NCBI GenBank assembly: GCA_023078555.1
Contig: CM041202.1
Coordinates: 3,902,022-3,966,021, forward strand
Origin: Ulva prolifera
Taxonomy: Eukaryota > Chlorophyta > Ulvophyceae > Ulvales > Ulvaceae
Length of the DNA: 64,000 bases
Direction: 5' to 3'
Shown here piece by piece: positions 11,301 to 21,432 of this stretch (position 1 is the first letter of the stretch; every line of letters starts with the position of its first letter). The position numbers were made by a program, and so were the translations under genes. Under the pieces are notes generated by a model. The model made no database searches, was not told the DNA's origin, and worked only from the letters and a program-made list of their open reading frames with translations.

Positions 11301-11736
11301 ATATGCATGTTTGATTGCAACCGAGGGTACGAGCTAGGCCGCTTGACGATTTGAGAGCGTCCTCATCCCCGGTGTGAGCAAAGTAGCATACACAGGATCT
11401 CCGACTTTTTGATACGTGGTGTTGTTTTGAGGTGATGCCATTTATATACAAGCAATATAACGTGATAGGTGACCATTATGAGGATTCTGCCCGTGACAAA
11501 CGCAACATGGCATCGCTGCACATCATTCCCTGTTTACACATGCAAACATCATGAGATACCTGTAGTGGTACAACGCAGTGTGCAACTCAGAGTACGATGT
11601 ACAATTTACTCAAAGTGAGTCCACAACCCAACACAATAATTGGCACGACTTCTCTCAGATCCACAAACTGTCAAAGTGCATTGATTGTGTCAAACATGGC
11701 AGCCACGTCCCCCATAGTGGCAGATTCTGATCAAGC

Positions 11737-12111
11737 TGTTATAAACGAGAACCTAATATGTGTGCATTAGGAGGTTAGTAGTGCCTATACCTTGAGAGCC
11801 GCCAGGTCGTACGAAAGGTCACTACACAGATCAGGGAGTATACTGCACTGGATGCAAGAGAGTGCAGGAACCTATGGAAGATGTAAGAGAAAGGTTACTT
11901 CAGACTTGGACGCATATGACTATATGCGACCATTCGTGCATGTCTACCGTGGCCCAATGACAATGGCCCGGGGCGAGCCGCTCACGGAGCGCCCCAAGTA
12001 TGCTCATGCATACTATCCTAACATTACACGGATTGGGCCCTTGGCCACCATACCCATGCACAGACTTGTGCGTCATACATTGCAGGTGTACCTAGACACT
12101 GATTTATGACA
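11737..12111 (-). mobile_element. solo LTR of the copia-1 family, TSD CAAGC
   Basis: A 375-bp reverse-oriented copy of the copia-1 LTR, with the same length and the same TG...CA ends (reads TGTTATAAAC on the + strand and ends in TTATGACA). Both flanks carry the 5-bp target duplication CAAGC (11732-11736 and 12112-12116). No internal sequence remains, so it arose by recombination between the two LTRs of a full element. It has clearly more substitutions than the copia-1 LTR pair and is therefore older. Confidence 0.93.
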
Positions 12112-12157
12112 CAAGCTTGGCCGAGGGTTGTTGCCGCAGTGCAGTTGGTCAAGCAGG

Positions 12158-12330
12158 CGTATAAAGCGCCTTGTGCACCCGTAGATGACCGTATATGACC
12201 ACCGTATTTAACCGTATATGAGTCACCGTATAGCCGTATAAATCCGCAAGATAACAACGTATGAAAACGGAAATAAATACTACGGACCCTAATCATATGT
12301 TATACGAAAGTTCATACGTATACGGTGTTG
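12158..12330. repeat. CGTAT-rich cluster, right of solo LTR
   Basis: About ten CGTAT/ATACG motifs (around 12158, 12189, 12204, 12215, 12229, 12258 and 12310), matching the style of 11115-11300. Confidence 0.5.
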
Positions 12331-12382
12331 GCGGATCTTAATCCTGGTCTAGCAACCTCACGAGGTCATGAGAAGCCAGCAA

Positions 12383-12850
12383 ATTCCGGCAAAAACAAAC
12401 AGCAATACCGCCTACATAAGCTGCATTCAATCATCGGATCTGTGGTAGCTACGCCGGTGTAGGCAGGCGCGGTGTTCGCTCTGTATGGTAACATCTCAGT
12501 CACGGCGGACATCCCCACACGACACCGGTGATCAGACACTGAACATCTATGATACATATTATAGTGTTTGTGGGGTGTTCTCAGCCCATTGTGCTCACAA
12601 GGCATGCGTTGGGCGCCGTTCAGGCCTCTATGGGCAAAATCGACTTTTTGGCCGAAAATAGGTTTTTCCTTGGGCAGTATTCCACGTTTCGCCCAAGTCC
12701 CTTACTAATGCATCCAGTAGGTTATTGCGAGCCTACAGACACCGCCTATCTCTAGGGCCAAGATCTCTAGGGCCGAGATAGGGCCTTGGGCGATGTATGA
12801 GGTGCTCGCCATCCCGATGGCCGTGTGCATAGCCCGACTGCAGACCCCCC
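12383..12850 (+). repeat. dispersed repeat family A, copy 1
   Basis: About 470 bp similar along its length to 48403-48845. Shared landmarks are TTCCGGCA...CAACAGCAAT at the start, GACACCGGT, TTATAGTGTTT.TGGGGTGTTCTC, TTTCGCCCA, and GACTGCAGACCCCCCT-like sequence at the end. No ORF, tRNA-like head or clear terminal repeat was found, so the class is unknown. Confidence 0.75.
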
Positions 12851-12859
12851 TTGTCACAT

Positions 12860-13795
12860 TGCTTGTGATTTCACGCACCGTACGGCAAGCAACAGAGGGC
12901 CGCAGCTTCCCTGCACCTCCGGCGACGCTTAACTGCAACGCTACAGCACGGACGCGACTGATTCAAACCCCGCTGAAGCATCACAGAGTCAAAAATAAAC
13001 ATTAGCAGCAACATTAGCGTAACATTAGCTCATTGCGTCAAGCTGAAACATCGTGCTTCAAACATGTGGGCGTTGCAGATGCATTGCACCTCAGCGGCCA
13101 CACGGGCTGCAGCGTTCCGTCACGGTTGCGACCATTGCAGAGGCCAGTTATGAAATGACAACAGCAGATTATGGAATTATCGTCATTACCATAGCGCTCG
13201 GATGACTCTGCAGTGTAGGTATGCGTGATATTGATGTCTCAGCGACGCGATCAAGGTCTGAAACTGATTCCAAGCTGTACTCTGGCTATGTGGTTTGTTG
13301 CACCACTCCGACATAGACGCAGCCGCTTCGCAATTGATTGAGATACAAAAGCATCAACATATATGATTTGCATTACAGTTATTGCGTCGTCCATAGTTGA
13401 AATTGCGTGCCTTCTTCAAAACTATGTAGGCATTTGGACAGTGAATCTGCGTAGTCAGCGCGACTCCTTTTTCGAATCGGATTTTTCATAAAATTGCAAC
13501 ACGGCATTCACGAAGACAACAACGATGCCATAGCTTAACAATGTTGCGCTGTTATAACTTGCGCATCAATAGCAAGCAACCATAAGTTTTTGGTCCATAA
13601 CCATGCGATGCCAACAAGCGACGTAAAGGTGCGCTAGTACACACCTTACAATGTATCTGCTGTAACATGAACACAATAGTGAACATTGAACAGAATGCAA
13701 TACTTTCGGCCGGCATGCAGATTTAGATTCTGCAGTTTCGTTGCAAAGCCATGGAAACCATATGAACAGATAACATGTACGCATGATCCGCAAAA
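12860..13795. other. no recognisable feature
   Basis: Moderately AT-rich sequence without protein-like frames, repeats or RNA genes that I could identify. Confidence 0.3.
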
Positions 13796-13799
13796 TCGA

Positions 13800-14040
13800 A
13801 GGTATATGGCGTAAACATAATATAGTAAAAGTTCCTGTGTGCATTCATACATGATTGTCGAATCATTGTAACAAAATTTTTTTTTAATTCGCTGTCACAT
13901 AATGTTCACCCTGCAGATGAAACGCCTTACCAACGGAAACTAGACTTGATTGCGAACGCAAAGCAAAAAGACGAATAGATGACACATATCGCGCATGAAC
14001 GCGAGCTTGCCGCTCAACGATCCCGACTTTGTCCTCCTAC
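13800..14040 (+). repeat. direct duplication flanking the satellite, left copy (helicase-leader-like)
   Basis: Similar to 17560-17785 in the same orientation. Both copies contain an acceptor-like ...GCAG|ATGAAAC, then a basic frame around DETPYQRKLDLIANAKQKDE that continues in degraded form. Such basic E/R/K-rich heptads occur at the N terminus of some Helitron Rep-helicases, a tentative link given the helicase at 20.1 kb. This copy has stops. Confidence 0.45.
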
Positions 14041-14359
14041 AAAATATGATCAAGAGCATCACCGAATGCAATATGCTCATACAAAGAAACGCCAACGTGC
14101 AAACAGTGCACCACAAGCGCTTCAACATCGAGCGATAAATGCAACAAGACAACGATGTCGTGGTGAAGGTGCACTTCAGGCGTAACATCACTGTCAGGTA
14201 GATGCTGCTCGCCAGCGTGACCTACGTGCACGACATGCGCTTCAGGCGCAACAGTGCCGCCAGTTAGATGCCGACCGCCAGCGTGACATGCCTGCACGAG
14301 ATGTGCCTTAGACGAAACGGAACCGCGTATTGAATGCTAATCGCCGAGCTTATTATTCT

Positions 14360-14405
14360 TCTTATTATTATTACTACTATTATCATCATTATCATCATTA
14401 TATAT
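14360..14405. repeat. AT-rich trinucleotide patch, copy 1
   Basis: A run of ATT then ATC trinucleotides (TTATTATTATTACTACTATT, then ATCATCATT repeats). Nearly the same sequence recurs at 16990-17035, at the other side of the satellite. Confidence 0.7.
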
Positions 14406-14430
14406 ATGCTTATATATATATATATACAAG

Positions 14431-16880
14431 CGACGAGCCCCCCTTCGGGGGGCTCTTGCGCTTTGATACTCGAAGCTGAAGCATGAAGCTCGATGCTGCC
14501 GGAGCGCTGCAACCAGCGTGGCCAGAGGTGCATCGCAGCTGCGGCGCCCTGCTACTCGATGCACGGTGCTCGACGCTCGATGCGAGCGATTTCTGTCGCA
14601 GAAAATTTAATGCATAAGCTGTGTTCAGAATAAGTGATGTTTCAGCAGCGCTCGAAGCGGCCGCGTCCGTGGCGGAGCGCCGCTGAAAAGTTCGACAGCC
14701 AGTAGACGTGGCCCGAAGGGGGGCCCGAAGGGGGCCTGTCGGTCCTCGACGCTTGAGAAGATTGATGCTTGAAGCCGATGCAAGTGATGCCTGACACCCT
14801 GAAAACAATGCAAACGCTACACATAAGTGCTGTGATGCCTCGGCTGGCTCCGAAGCGGTCGCATCCGTGGCGGAGCGCTGCAGCCAGCGTGGCCAGAGGT
14901 GCAGCGCTCTGCTGCGCGATGCGTCATGCTCGAAGCTCGATGCGAATCGTTTCTGATGCACTAAACATGATGCGTATATTTAAATTAGAATACGTGACGC
15001 CTCGGCCGAACCAGAAGCGGCCGCATCCGTGGCGGAGCGCCGCTGAAAGGCGCGTGGCCAGAGGTGCAGCGCAACTTCGGCGCCCGATACCGCCGCAGAC
15101 GCACGACGCGAACGCGAAGCGACCTGCGTCGCGGTGTTTCCGGAAGCAGATGCACAGACGCGAAGCCGACGCCGAAGCCCCGACGCGGAGGCGAGGCCGG
15201 AACGGAGCAGCCGCCGGACAACGGATACATAGATACATACATACACAAGCGACGAGCCCCCCTTCGGGGGGCTCTTGCGCTTTGATACTCGAAGCTGCAG
15301 CATGAAGCTCGATGCTGGCGGAGCGCTGCAGCCAGCGTGGCTAGAGGTGCATCGCAGCTGCGGCGCTCTGCTGCTCGATGCATGGTGCTCGACGCTCAAT
15401 GCGAGCGATTTCTGTCGCAGTAAATATAATGCATAAGTTGTGTTCAGAATATGTGATATTTCAGCAGTGCTCGAAGCGGCCGCGTCCGTGGCGGAGCGCC
15501 GCTGAAAAGCTCGATAGCCAGTAGACGTGGCCCGAAGGGGGGCCCGAAGGGGGGCCTGTCGGTCCTCGACGCTTGAAAAACGTGATGCGTGAAGCCGATG
15601 CAAGTGATGCCTGACACGCTGAGAACAGTGCAAATGCTACACATAAGTGCTGTGATGCTTAAGCTGGCTCCGAAGCGGTCGCATCCGTGGCGGAGCGCTG
15701 CAGCCAGCGTGGCCAGAGGTGCAGCGCTCTGCTGCTCGATGCGTCATGCTCGAAGCACGATGCGAATCATTTCTGATGCACTGTATACGATGCTTTTAAT
15801 TTAATTAGAATACGTGATGCCTCGGCTGCGCCAGAAGCGGCCGCGTCCGTGGCGGAGCGCCGCTGAAAGGCGCGTGGCCAGAGGTGCAGCGCAACTTCGG
15901 CGCCCTACAGCGCTGCAGACGCACGACGCGAACGCGAAGCGACCTGCGTCGCGGTGTTTCTGGAAGCAGATGCACAGATGCGAAGCCGACGCCGAGGCCC
16001 CGACGCGGACGCGAGGCCGGAATGGAGCAGCCGCCGGACAATGGATACATACATACATACACAAGCGACGAGCCCCCCTTCGGGGGGCTCTTGCGCTTTG
16101 ATACTCGAAGCTGCAGCATGAAGCTCGATGCTGGCGGAGCGCTGCAGCCAGCGTGGCCAGAGGTGCATCGCAGCTGCGGCGCTCTGCTGCTCGATGCATG
16201 GTGCTCGACGCTCAATGCAAGCGATTTCTGTCGCAGTAAATATAATGCATAAGTTGTGTTCAGAATATGTGATATTTCAGCAGTGCTCGAAGCGGCCGCG
16301 TCCGTGGCGGAGCGCCGCTGAAAAGCTCGATAGCCAGTAGACGTGGCCCGAAGGGGGGCCCGAAGGGGGGCCTGATAGTCTTCGACGCTTGAGAAGACCG
16401 ATGCTTGAAGCCGACGCAAGCGATGCCTGACACTCTGAAAACAATGCAAATGCTGCACATAAGTTCTGGTATGCCTCGGCTGGCTCCGAAGCGGCCGCAT
16501 CCGTGGCGGAGCGCTGCAGCCAGCGTGGCCAGAGGTGCAGCGCTCTGCCGCGCGATGCGTCATGCTCGAAGCTCGATGCGAATCGTTTCTGATGCACTGA
16601 ATACGATGATTCTATTTTAATTAGAATATGCGACGCCTCGACCGAACCAGAAGCGGCCGCATCCGTGGCGGAGCGCCGCTGAAAGGCGCGTGGCCAGAGG
16701 TGCAGCGCAACTTCGGCACCCGATAGCGCTGCAGAGGAACGACGCGAACGCGAAGCGATCTGCGTCGCGGTGTCTCTGGAAGCAGATGCACAGATGCGAA
16801 GCCGACGCCGAAACCCCGACGCGGAGGCGAGGCCGGAACGGAGCAGCCGCCGGACAACGGATACATACATACATACAGTG
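14431..16880. repeat. higher-order satellite, three tandem units of about 818 bp
   Basis: Units start at 14431, 15250 and 16066, each with the same GC hairpin (GAGCCCCCC-TTC-GGGGGGCTC), giving spacings of 819 and 816 bp. Within each unit, a shorter monomer recurs several times, marked by TCCGTGGCGGAGCGC followed by CCAGCGTGGCCAGAGGTGC or CGCGTGGCCAGAGGTGCAG. This is therefore a higher-order array. A double GGCCCGAAGGGG block sits in each unit (near 14710, 15535 and 16350). Open frames on both strands are by-products of the GC-rich repeat. The (TACA)n-like stretch ends each unit. Confidence 0.9.
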
Positions 16881-17164
16881 ATGCTGAATATAATACTTAT
16901 GATACAGTGATGCTGAATATAATACTTATGATATATATATATATACTTATATAAGTATACATATATATACTTATATATGTATATATACTTCTTATTATTA
17001 TTACTACCATTATCATCATTATCATCATTATATATAATATGATATGTATTAGTAAGTATAATATAAGAATATAATATATATAAGTATTATATATATTCTT
17101 CTTATATTCTATATAAGTATAATATTCAGCATCATGTATCAGAAGTATAATATTCAGCATCCTG
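16881..17164. repeat. AT-rich hub between inverted satellite arms
   Basis: TA-rich DNA with two direct copies of GTGATGCTGAATATAATACT near 16879 and 16910 and inverted copies (AGTATAATATTCAGCATC) near 17119 and 17143. The hub is therefore itself an inverted repeat that could extrude as a hairpin. Confidence 0.8.
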
Positions 17165-17560
17165 TATGTATCTATGTATCTATTGTCCGGCGGCTGCTCC
17201 ATTCCGGCCTCGCCTCCGCGTTGGGGCTTCGGCGTCGGCTTCGCATCTGTGCATCTGCTTCCAGAAACACTGCGACGCAGGTCGCTTCGCTTTCGCGTCG
17301 TTCCTCTGCAGCAGCATCGGGCGCCGAAGTTGCGCTGCACCTCTGGCCACGCGGCTTTCAGCGGCGCTCCGCCACGGATGCGGCCGCTTCCTGTTCAGCC
17401 GAGGCATCACATATTTTGATTTAATTGAAATCATTGTATTTAGTGCATCAGAAACGAATTGTATCGAGCTTCGAGCATGACGCATCGAGCAGCAGAGCGC
17501 TGCACCTCTGGCCACGCTGGCTGCAACGCTCCGACACGGATGCGACCGCTTCGCTTAAGG
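17165..17560 (-). repeat. inverted partial satellite unit
   Basis: Reverse complement of the distal part of a satellite unit. It starts at the TACA-type end (TGTATCTATTGTCCGGCGGC) and runs back through CTGGCCACG and GCTCCGCCACGGATGCG landmarks. With 16400-16880 it forms a large palindrome around the AT-rich hub. Confidence 0.88.
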
Positions 17561-17785
17561 TATATAGGCATCAACGTAAGCATGATATTGTAGAAGTTTC
17601 TGCATACATTCATATTTAGAATGCAACGCCATATAATCTTCAATTTAAATTGCAGATGAAACCCCTATACAACGGAAACGTAGACTCGATCGCGAACGCA
17701 AAGCGAAGAGACGAGCAGATGGCACGTAACGCGCACATGAACGCGACCTTGCTGCTAAACGAGCTCGACTTTGTCCCCCTACTGT
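17560..17785 (+). repeat. direct duplication flanking the satellite, right copy (helicase-leader-like)
   Basis: Matches 13800-14040. The frame after GCAG|ATGAAAC reads DETPIQRKRRLDRERKAKRR, then a stop, then RAHERDLAAKRARLCP. This strongly basic leader is the better preserved copy. It ends at the outer edge of the gypsy-2 LTR. Confidence 0.5.
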
Positions 17786-18015
17786 AACACATAGCCAAAA
17801 GCGCAAGAATAAGCAACGGTCCTTTAAGGCACACGCGGACATATAAAGCTAATATCCGCGCTGGTTGTGACCCGCATCGCACAGTCCATGGGCGTGACAC
17901 CCGATGACACGGCTTACGCCGGGTCAACGTAAGGGATGACACTTGACCCCCGCTAGCCACCACTTTGCCTAGCTTGCTTGACCATGACACGTGTCACATA
18001 ACACTGTGCATGACA
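17783..18015 (-). mobile_element. gypsy-2 3' LTR (233 bp)
   Basis: TG...CA-bounded (TGTAACACAT on the + strand to GCATGACA at 18015). On the - strand it reads TGTCATGCAC...GTGTTACA. The adjacent GAGCTCCCCCCGTGGG (18016-18031) is the reverse complement of a purine-rich PPT, CCCACGGGGGGAGCTC. A second inverted copy of this LTR is found at 40616-40850, which supports the boundaries. Confidence 0.82.
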
Positions 18016-18285
18016 GAGCTCCCCCCGTGGGAAGTCTGTTCGTCCCGAGCAGACCAATCAAAAGAATGATTGGCCGTGTCTAGGAACAAACACGTCCATG
18101 GCCTTAAAGCTAACAATATAGCTTTATTTGAAAGGGATCGCGTGTGGACACGCGATGCCCTTGCTTTTCCAGAACTCTTGAAGAAGCTCCGGACAATTTA
18201 TTAGATTTTGACGTTCTCCCAGGTGCACTCATTGTAGCCCAGCCAATGCACCAAGTATTCCCTCGACTTGCCCTCTTTGCGAGTG

Positions 18286-19403
18286 TTAGAAATAAAATAC
18301 TACCTCGTATTCTAGCTGGCCATCAATTAAGGTCGGCAACGGAGGAGGCTTGTAATTGTTTGGGAAGTGCTTGTAGGGTTTGAGAGCACTCACATGGAAG
18401 ACATGATGGATTTTCAGGCCCACCGGCAGCTCTAACCGGTATGCCAGTTTGGTGCTACACACAGCCTCGAGGACTTTGAACGGACCAACATATCGAGGAG
18501 CTAGCTTACAACACAGACCCGACTGGAGCCGGAAGTTCTTCACGTTAACCAGGACGAGATCCCCGGGCTGGAAAGCCGGTGCCGGGGAACGTTTTCGATC
18601 AGCAAAATGTTTCATCCGTTGTTGAGCCGCTTCCAAGCAAAGTTTGGCGCGAGACAACTTCTCAGACAAGCGTCCCACGAATTGGGAAATTGCAGGATTC
18701 ACGCTCCGCAATTTGGCCACCGTTGGGTTGTCGGGATGTTGCCCATAGTTCAACATGAAGGGTGGTTGCGGATGCTGTGATGCCACGAATTGTTCAAAGC
18801 AAACTCCGCAGGAGCCAGCAACTTATCACAATCGTGTTGATAAGGGCCAACAAAGTGACGCAAGGTGTCCTCGAGTACCGAGTTAATACGCTCGGTCTGC
18901 CTCTCCGTTTGCGGATGGTATGCAGTAGACATGGACAGCGTTGTTCCCATGCGTTTGGCAAGCTCACGCCAGCGAAGGCTCGTAAAGCGTGTATCTCTGT
19001 CTGAGACAATGTTTTGTGGCACACCGTGATACCGGAACACTCGATCCGAATACACTGCAGCTAGTCCTTGAGCAGAGATTGTCTTGCTGATAGGTTCAAT
19101 ATGTACCATCTTTGACAGGCGGTCCACAACTACAAATATCGCGTCATGCCCTTGCGTAGTAACAGGGAGATCTGTGAGCAGGTCCATTGATACCGATTCC
19201 CATCTGCGCTCGGGAATTTGCAAGGGGTGTAGTTTACCCTTTGGTTTTTGCCGGTCAGCCTTGACCCGTTGGCAGGAATCACACTTCTCGCAACAGCGCT
19301 TGAGATCTGCAGCCAAGCTGGGCCAGAAGAACAATTGCCTCGCCTTCTTCTGGATCCTACTGAGGCCCCAGTGACCGGAGAAGGTATGGCGGAGTACGGA
19401 CAA
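18286..19403 (-). pseudogene. gypsy-2 integrase with truncated chromodomain
   Basis: 19403 down to 18750 carries the HHCC zinc domain (TFSGHWG near 19380, CEKCDSCQ near 19290) and catalytic residues in SMDLLTDLP, VSDRDTRF and YHPQTERQTERIN. The usual YHPQTDGQTER has D-G replaced by E-R. A frameshift near 18770 moves into 18786-18286, which continues with FQPGDLVLVNV, KLAPRYVGPFKV and FHVSALKPY, the conserved chromovirus C-terminal integrase block. The chromodomain starts as LEYEVV and then stops, so its aromatic cage is lost. Further upstream frame pieces (19683-19357) belong to the RNase H/integrase linker. Non-functional copy. Confidence 0.85.
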
Positions 19404-19679
19404 ACATCTCGAACCGTAAATTGCCGTAATCAGGCACTACGATTTGCTCATCGGGAGTCCAAAGCAACCCGAACTTGTCTTGTCGCAACCTAGGGTAATT
19501 AGGCATGATGGGCGACACCTTCCCCTCTGCGTAACCCCTCTTGAAACGTTGGACAAAGTTTTGTGCAATGATCAAAGCTTTGGACAGAGGCCTCATCGTC
19601 CGCGGAATCATCCGGATAAGCCATGTCAGCCTCAAAAGTAGCTGCAGTGTCATTTGGAGGTTGGGAACCCGGAGGCGTG

Positions 19680-20036
19680 TCATCCCCCCCCGTCATGAGC
19701 GTGCAGACCCTGCACCCTCTGGTCCGTGCCGGCCGGCTCAGTGTCCCGAGCATCAGCAGCGGCGCGACGGGCAGCCCTAGTCAATTTGACCGCAAAGAGA
19801 GCGCAACACACAGTCCGCAGTACCCTATCCGCAGAGGGGCTATATGTGGTCGCGGACGTGGTGGAATACATCATGAGCGAAAAATGCTGAGGCGCCCGGG
19901 ACACCGGATCCGCCGCGTTATTGATACGCCCCGGCCGATAACACCACACATAATCATAGCCACACGCAACATCCAACCAACGTGCCCGGCGTTTGAGCGT
20001 GTGAGCCAGACCTTGCGACCATTCGCGCGTACGCAC
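19680..20036 (-). pseudogene. gypsy-2 RNase H C-terminal remnant
   Basis: Ends with ARWLDVACGYDYVWCYRPG and NNAADPVSRAP, the conserved end of gypsy RNase H (RW...YD..I.Y.PG..N..AD.LSR). Only this tail survives. The frame joins imperfectly to the integrase piece below it. Confidence 0.75.
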
Positions 20037-20089
20037 TCAAGAAAGCCAACTGCTGGCCGCGATCCCGTCACCTCCATCTCCAACATCAG

Positions 20090-20804
20090 ATGCGTGCAAA
20101 ATGCGACTCCGAACTCAGAAACTGGCAGCGTCGCATTGGCTACGGCGAGCTTCCAAACTGCGACCACCACGAGAACTCTATCCAACGCATACGGCTACCT
20201 ACGCGCATCTTCCCTTCGCGAATTGTTGATGACGCCATCATCGATGCAGCGCGCACTGAAGTCTTCACAGCAGATCAGACGCAAAATCACATGAACAAAG
20301 CGATTATATGTGCGACCAATGCGCTAGCCGACGAACACAACGTGGTCATTCTCGACAAGCTGGCTACATTACCAAAGGAATACATCGCTCGCGACGAAGT
20401 CGTCAACAGAGGAGATGCACCCGCAGCGTTCAATTCTGCGCATATTACCTCCGGGATGTCGGCCGTCTTCGACATGCCCGGCTGCGCACCCGCAAAGCTA
20501 CGCCTCAAGGTGGGCGCACCCGTCCACGTACAACACACCATCGATCGCACCGCGGGCCTCGTCAAGGGCGCCCTAGCAGATGTGGTGCAGACACAACGTC
20601 ACCTCGTCTACATCCGTTTACGTCAGACCGGTGCCATCTGGCCTCTGTGCCGCATCACAATGAGACTCGAGCCGCCGCACCTCCCGATCCAAGTCAACCG
20701 AAACCATATCCCTCTCCGCCTGGCTTGGGCATCGACAGTGCACCGCATCCAAGGCGACGACCTCGACAAGGTCTTCGTCGTCCTCCAGCATCCCATCTTC
20801 GCAC
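20090..20804 (+). pseudogene. Helitron/PIF1-type helicase, 5' part, split by copia-1
   Basis: C-terminal half of a PIF1-family SF1 helicase. It shows TNALADEHNVVILDKL-type spacing of motif IV, the region IVDDAIIDAARTEVF, KLRLKVGAPVHV (the conserved LK.G.PV. segment) and AWASTVHRIQGDDLDKV (motif V; VH+.QG is diagnostic). In Helitrons this helicase is fused to a Rep HUH nuclease; neither Rep nor Walker A is present here. The frame runs to 20804 and continues exactly after copia-1 at 27730, so it was open when the copia element inserted. The upstream boundary with gypsy-2 is at about 20050. Confidence 0.85.
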
Positions 20805-21179
20805 TGTCATAAATCAGTGTCTAGGTACACCTGCAATGCATGACGCGCAAGTCTGCGCATGGGTATGGTGGCCAAGGGCCCAACCCGTGTTATGTTAGGA
20901 TAGTATGCATGAGCATACTTGGGGCGCTCCGTGAGCGGCTCGCCCCGGGCCATTGTCATTGGGCCACGGTAGACATGCACGAATGGTCGCATATAGTCGT
21001 ATGCGTCCAAGTCTGAAGTAACCTTTCTCTTACATCTTCCATAGGTTCCTGCACTGTCTTGCATCCAGTGCAGTATTCTCCCTGATCTGTGTAGTGACCT
21101 TTCGTACGACCTGGCGGCTCTCCAGGTATAGGCACTACTAACCTCCTAATGCACACATAATAGGTTCTCGTTTATAACA
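20805..21179 (+). repeat. copia-1 5' LTR
   Basis: TGTCATAAAT...TTATAACA, 375 bp. Same family as the solo LTRs at 11737-12111, 39008-39356 and 59531-59900. Confidence 0.96.
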
Positions 21180-21195
21180 TGGTATCGGTGATGTG
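21180..21195 (+). promoter_or_regulatory. copia-1 primer binding site
   Basis: TGGTATCGGTGATG right after the LTR resembles the TGGTATC-type initiator-methionine tRNA site of copia elements. The same sequence is found (reverse strand) next to the copia-2 5' LTR. Confidence 0.75.
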
Positions 21196-21432
21196 TTGTG
21201 TCGCTGCATTAGTTGCGCGATGAGGTGGTTGTCATATGATTGCGCGCGGCTACGGGCAACCGCACTGTCATCAGTGCGTAATCAATGACCAGATCAACCG
21301 TCATTATGTCACAGGTTGTCACATGTTTGATTGTGAACTGAATGACGACGGTTTAGGATTGTGCGTCGTTAAAGCCTACGGGTTTGATCGACTTGACCCT
21401 TAGCGAAAGCAGATTTGTTTCGCTGCAGGTAG

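Larger units (their letters stand above)
18016..20050 (-). mobile_element. gypsy-2: truncated chromovirus-type gypsy element
   Basis: 3' LTR, PPT, integrase and RNase H tail in the correct order on the - strand. Everything upstream of the RNase H C terminus (RT, protease, gag, 5' LTR) is missing; the break lies at about 20040-20090, where helicase sequence begins. Confidence 0.85.

Noticed and set aside
14431-16880. Regularly spaced repeats resembling a CRISPR array
   Set aside because: Units are 818 bp with similar, not unique, intervening sequence, in a eukaryotic context.
14410-17480. Many overlapping frames of 60-250 codons on both strands
   Set aside because: Repeat with each satellite unit, low-complexity Arg/Ala/Ser content, no start or motif conservation beyond the DNA repeat.
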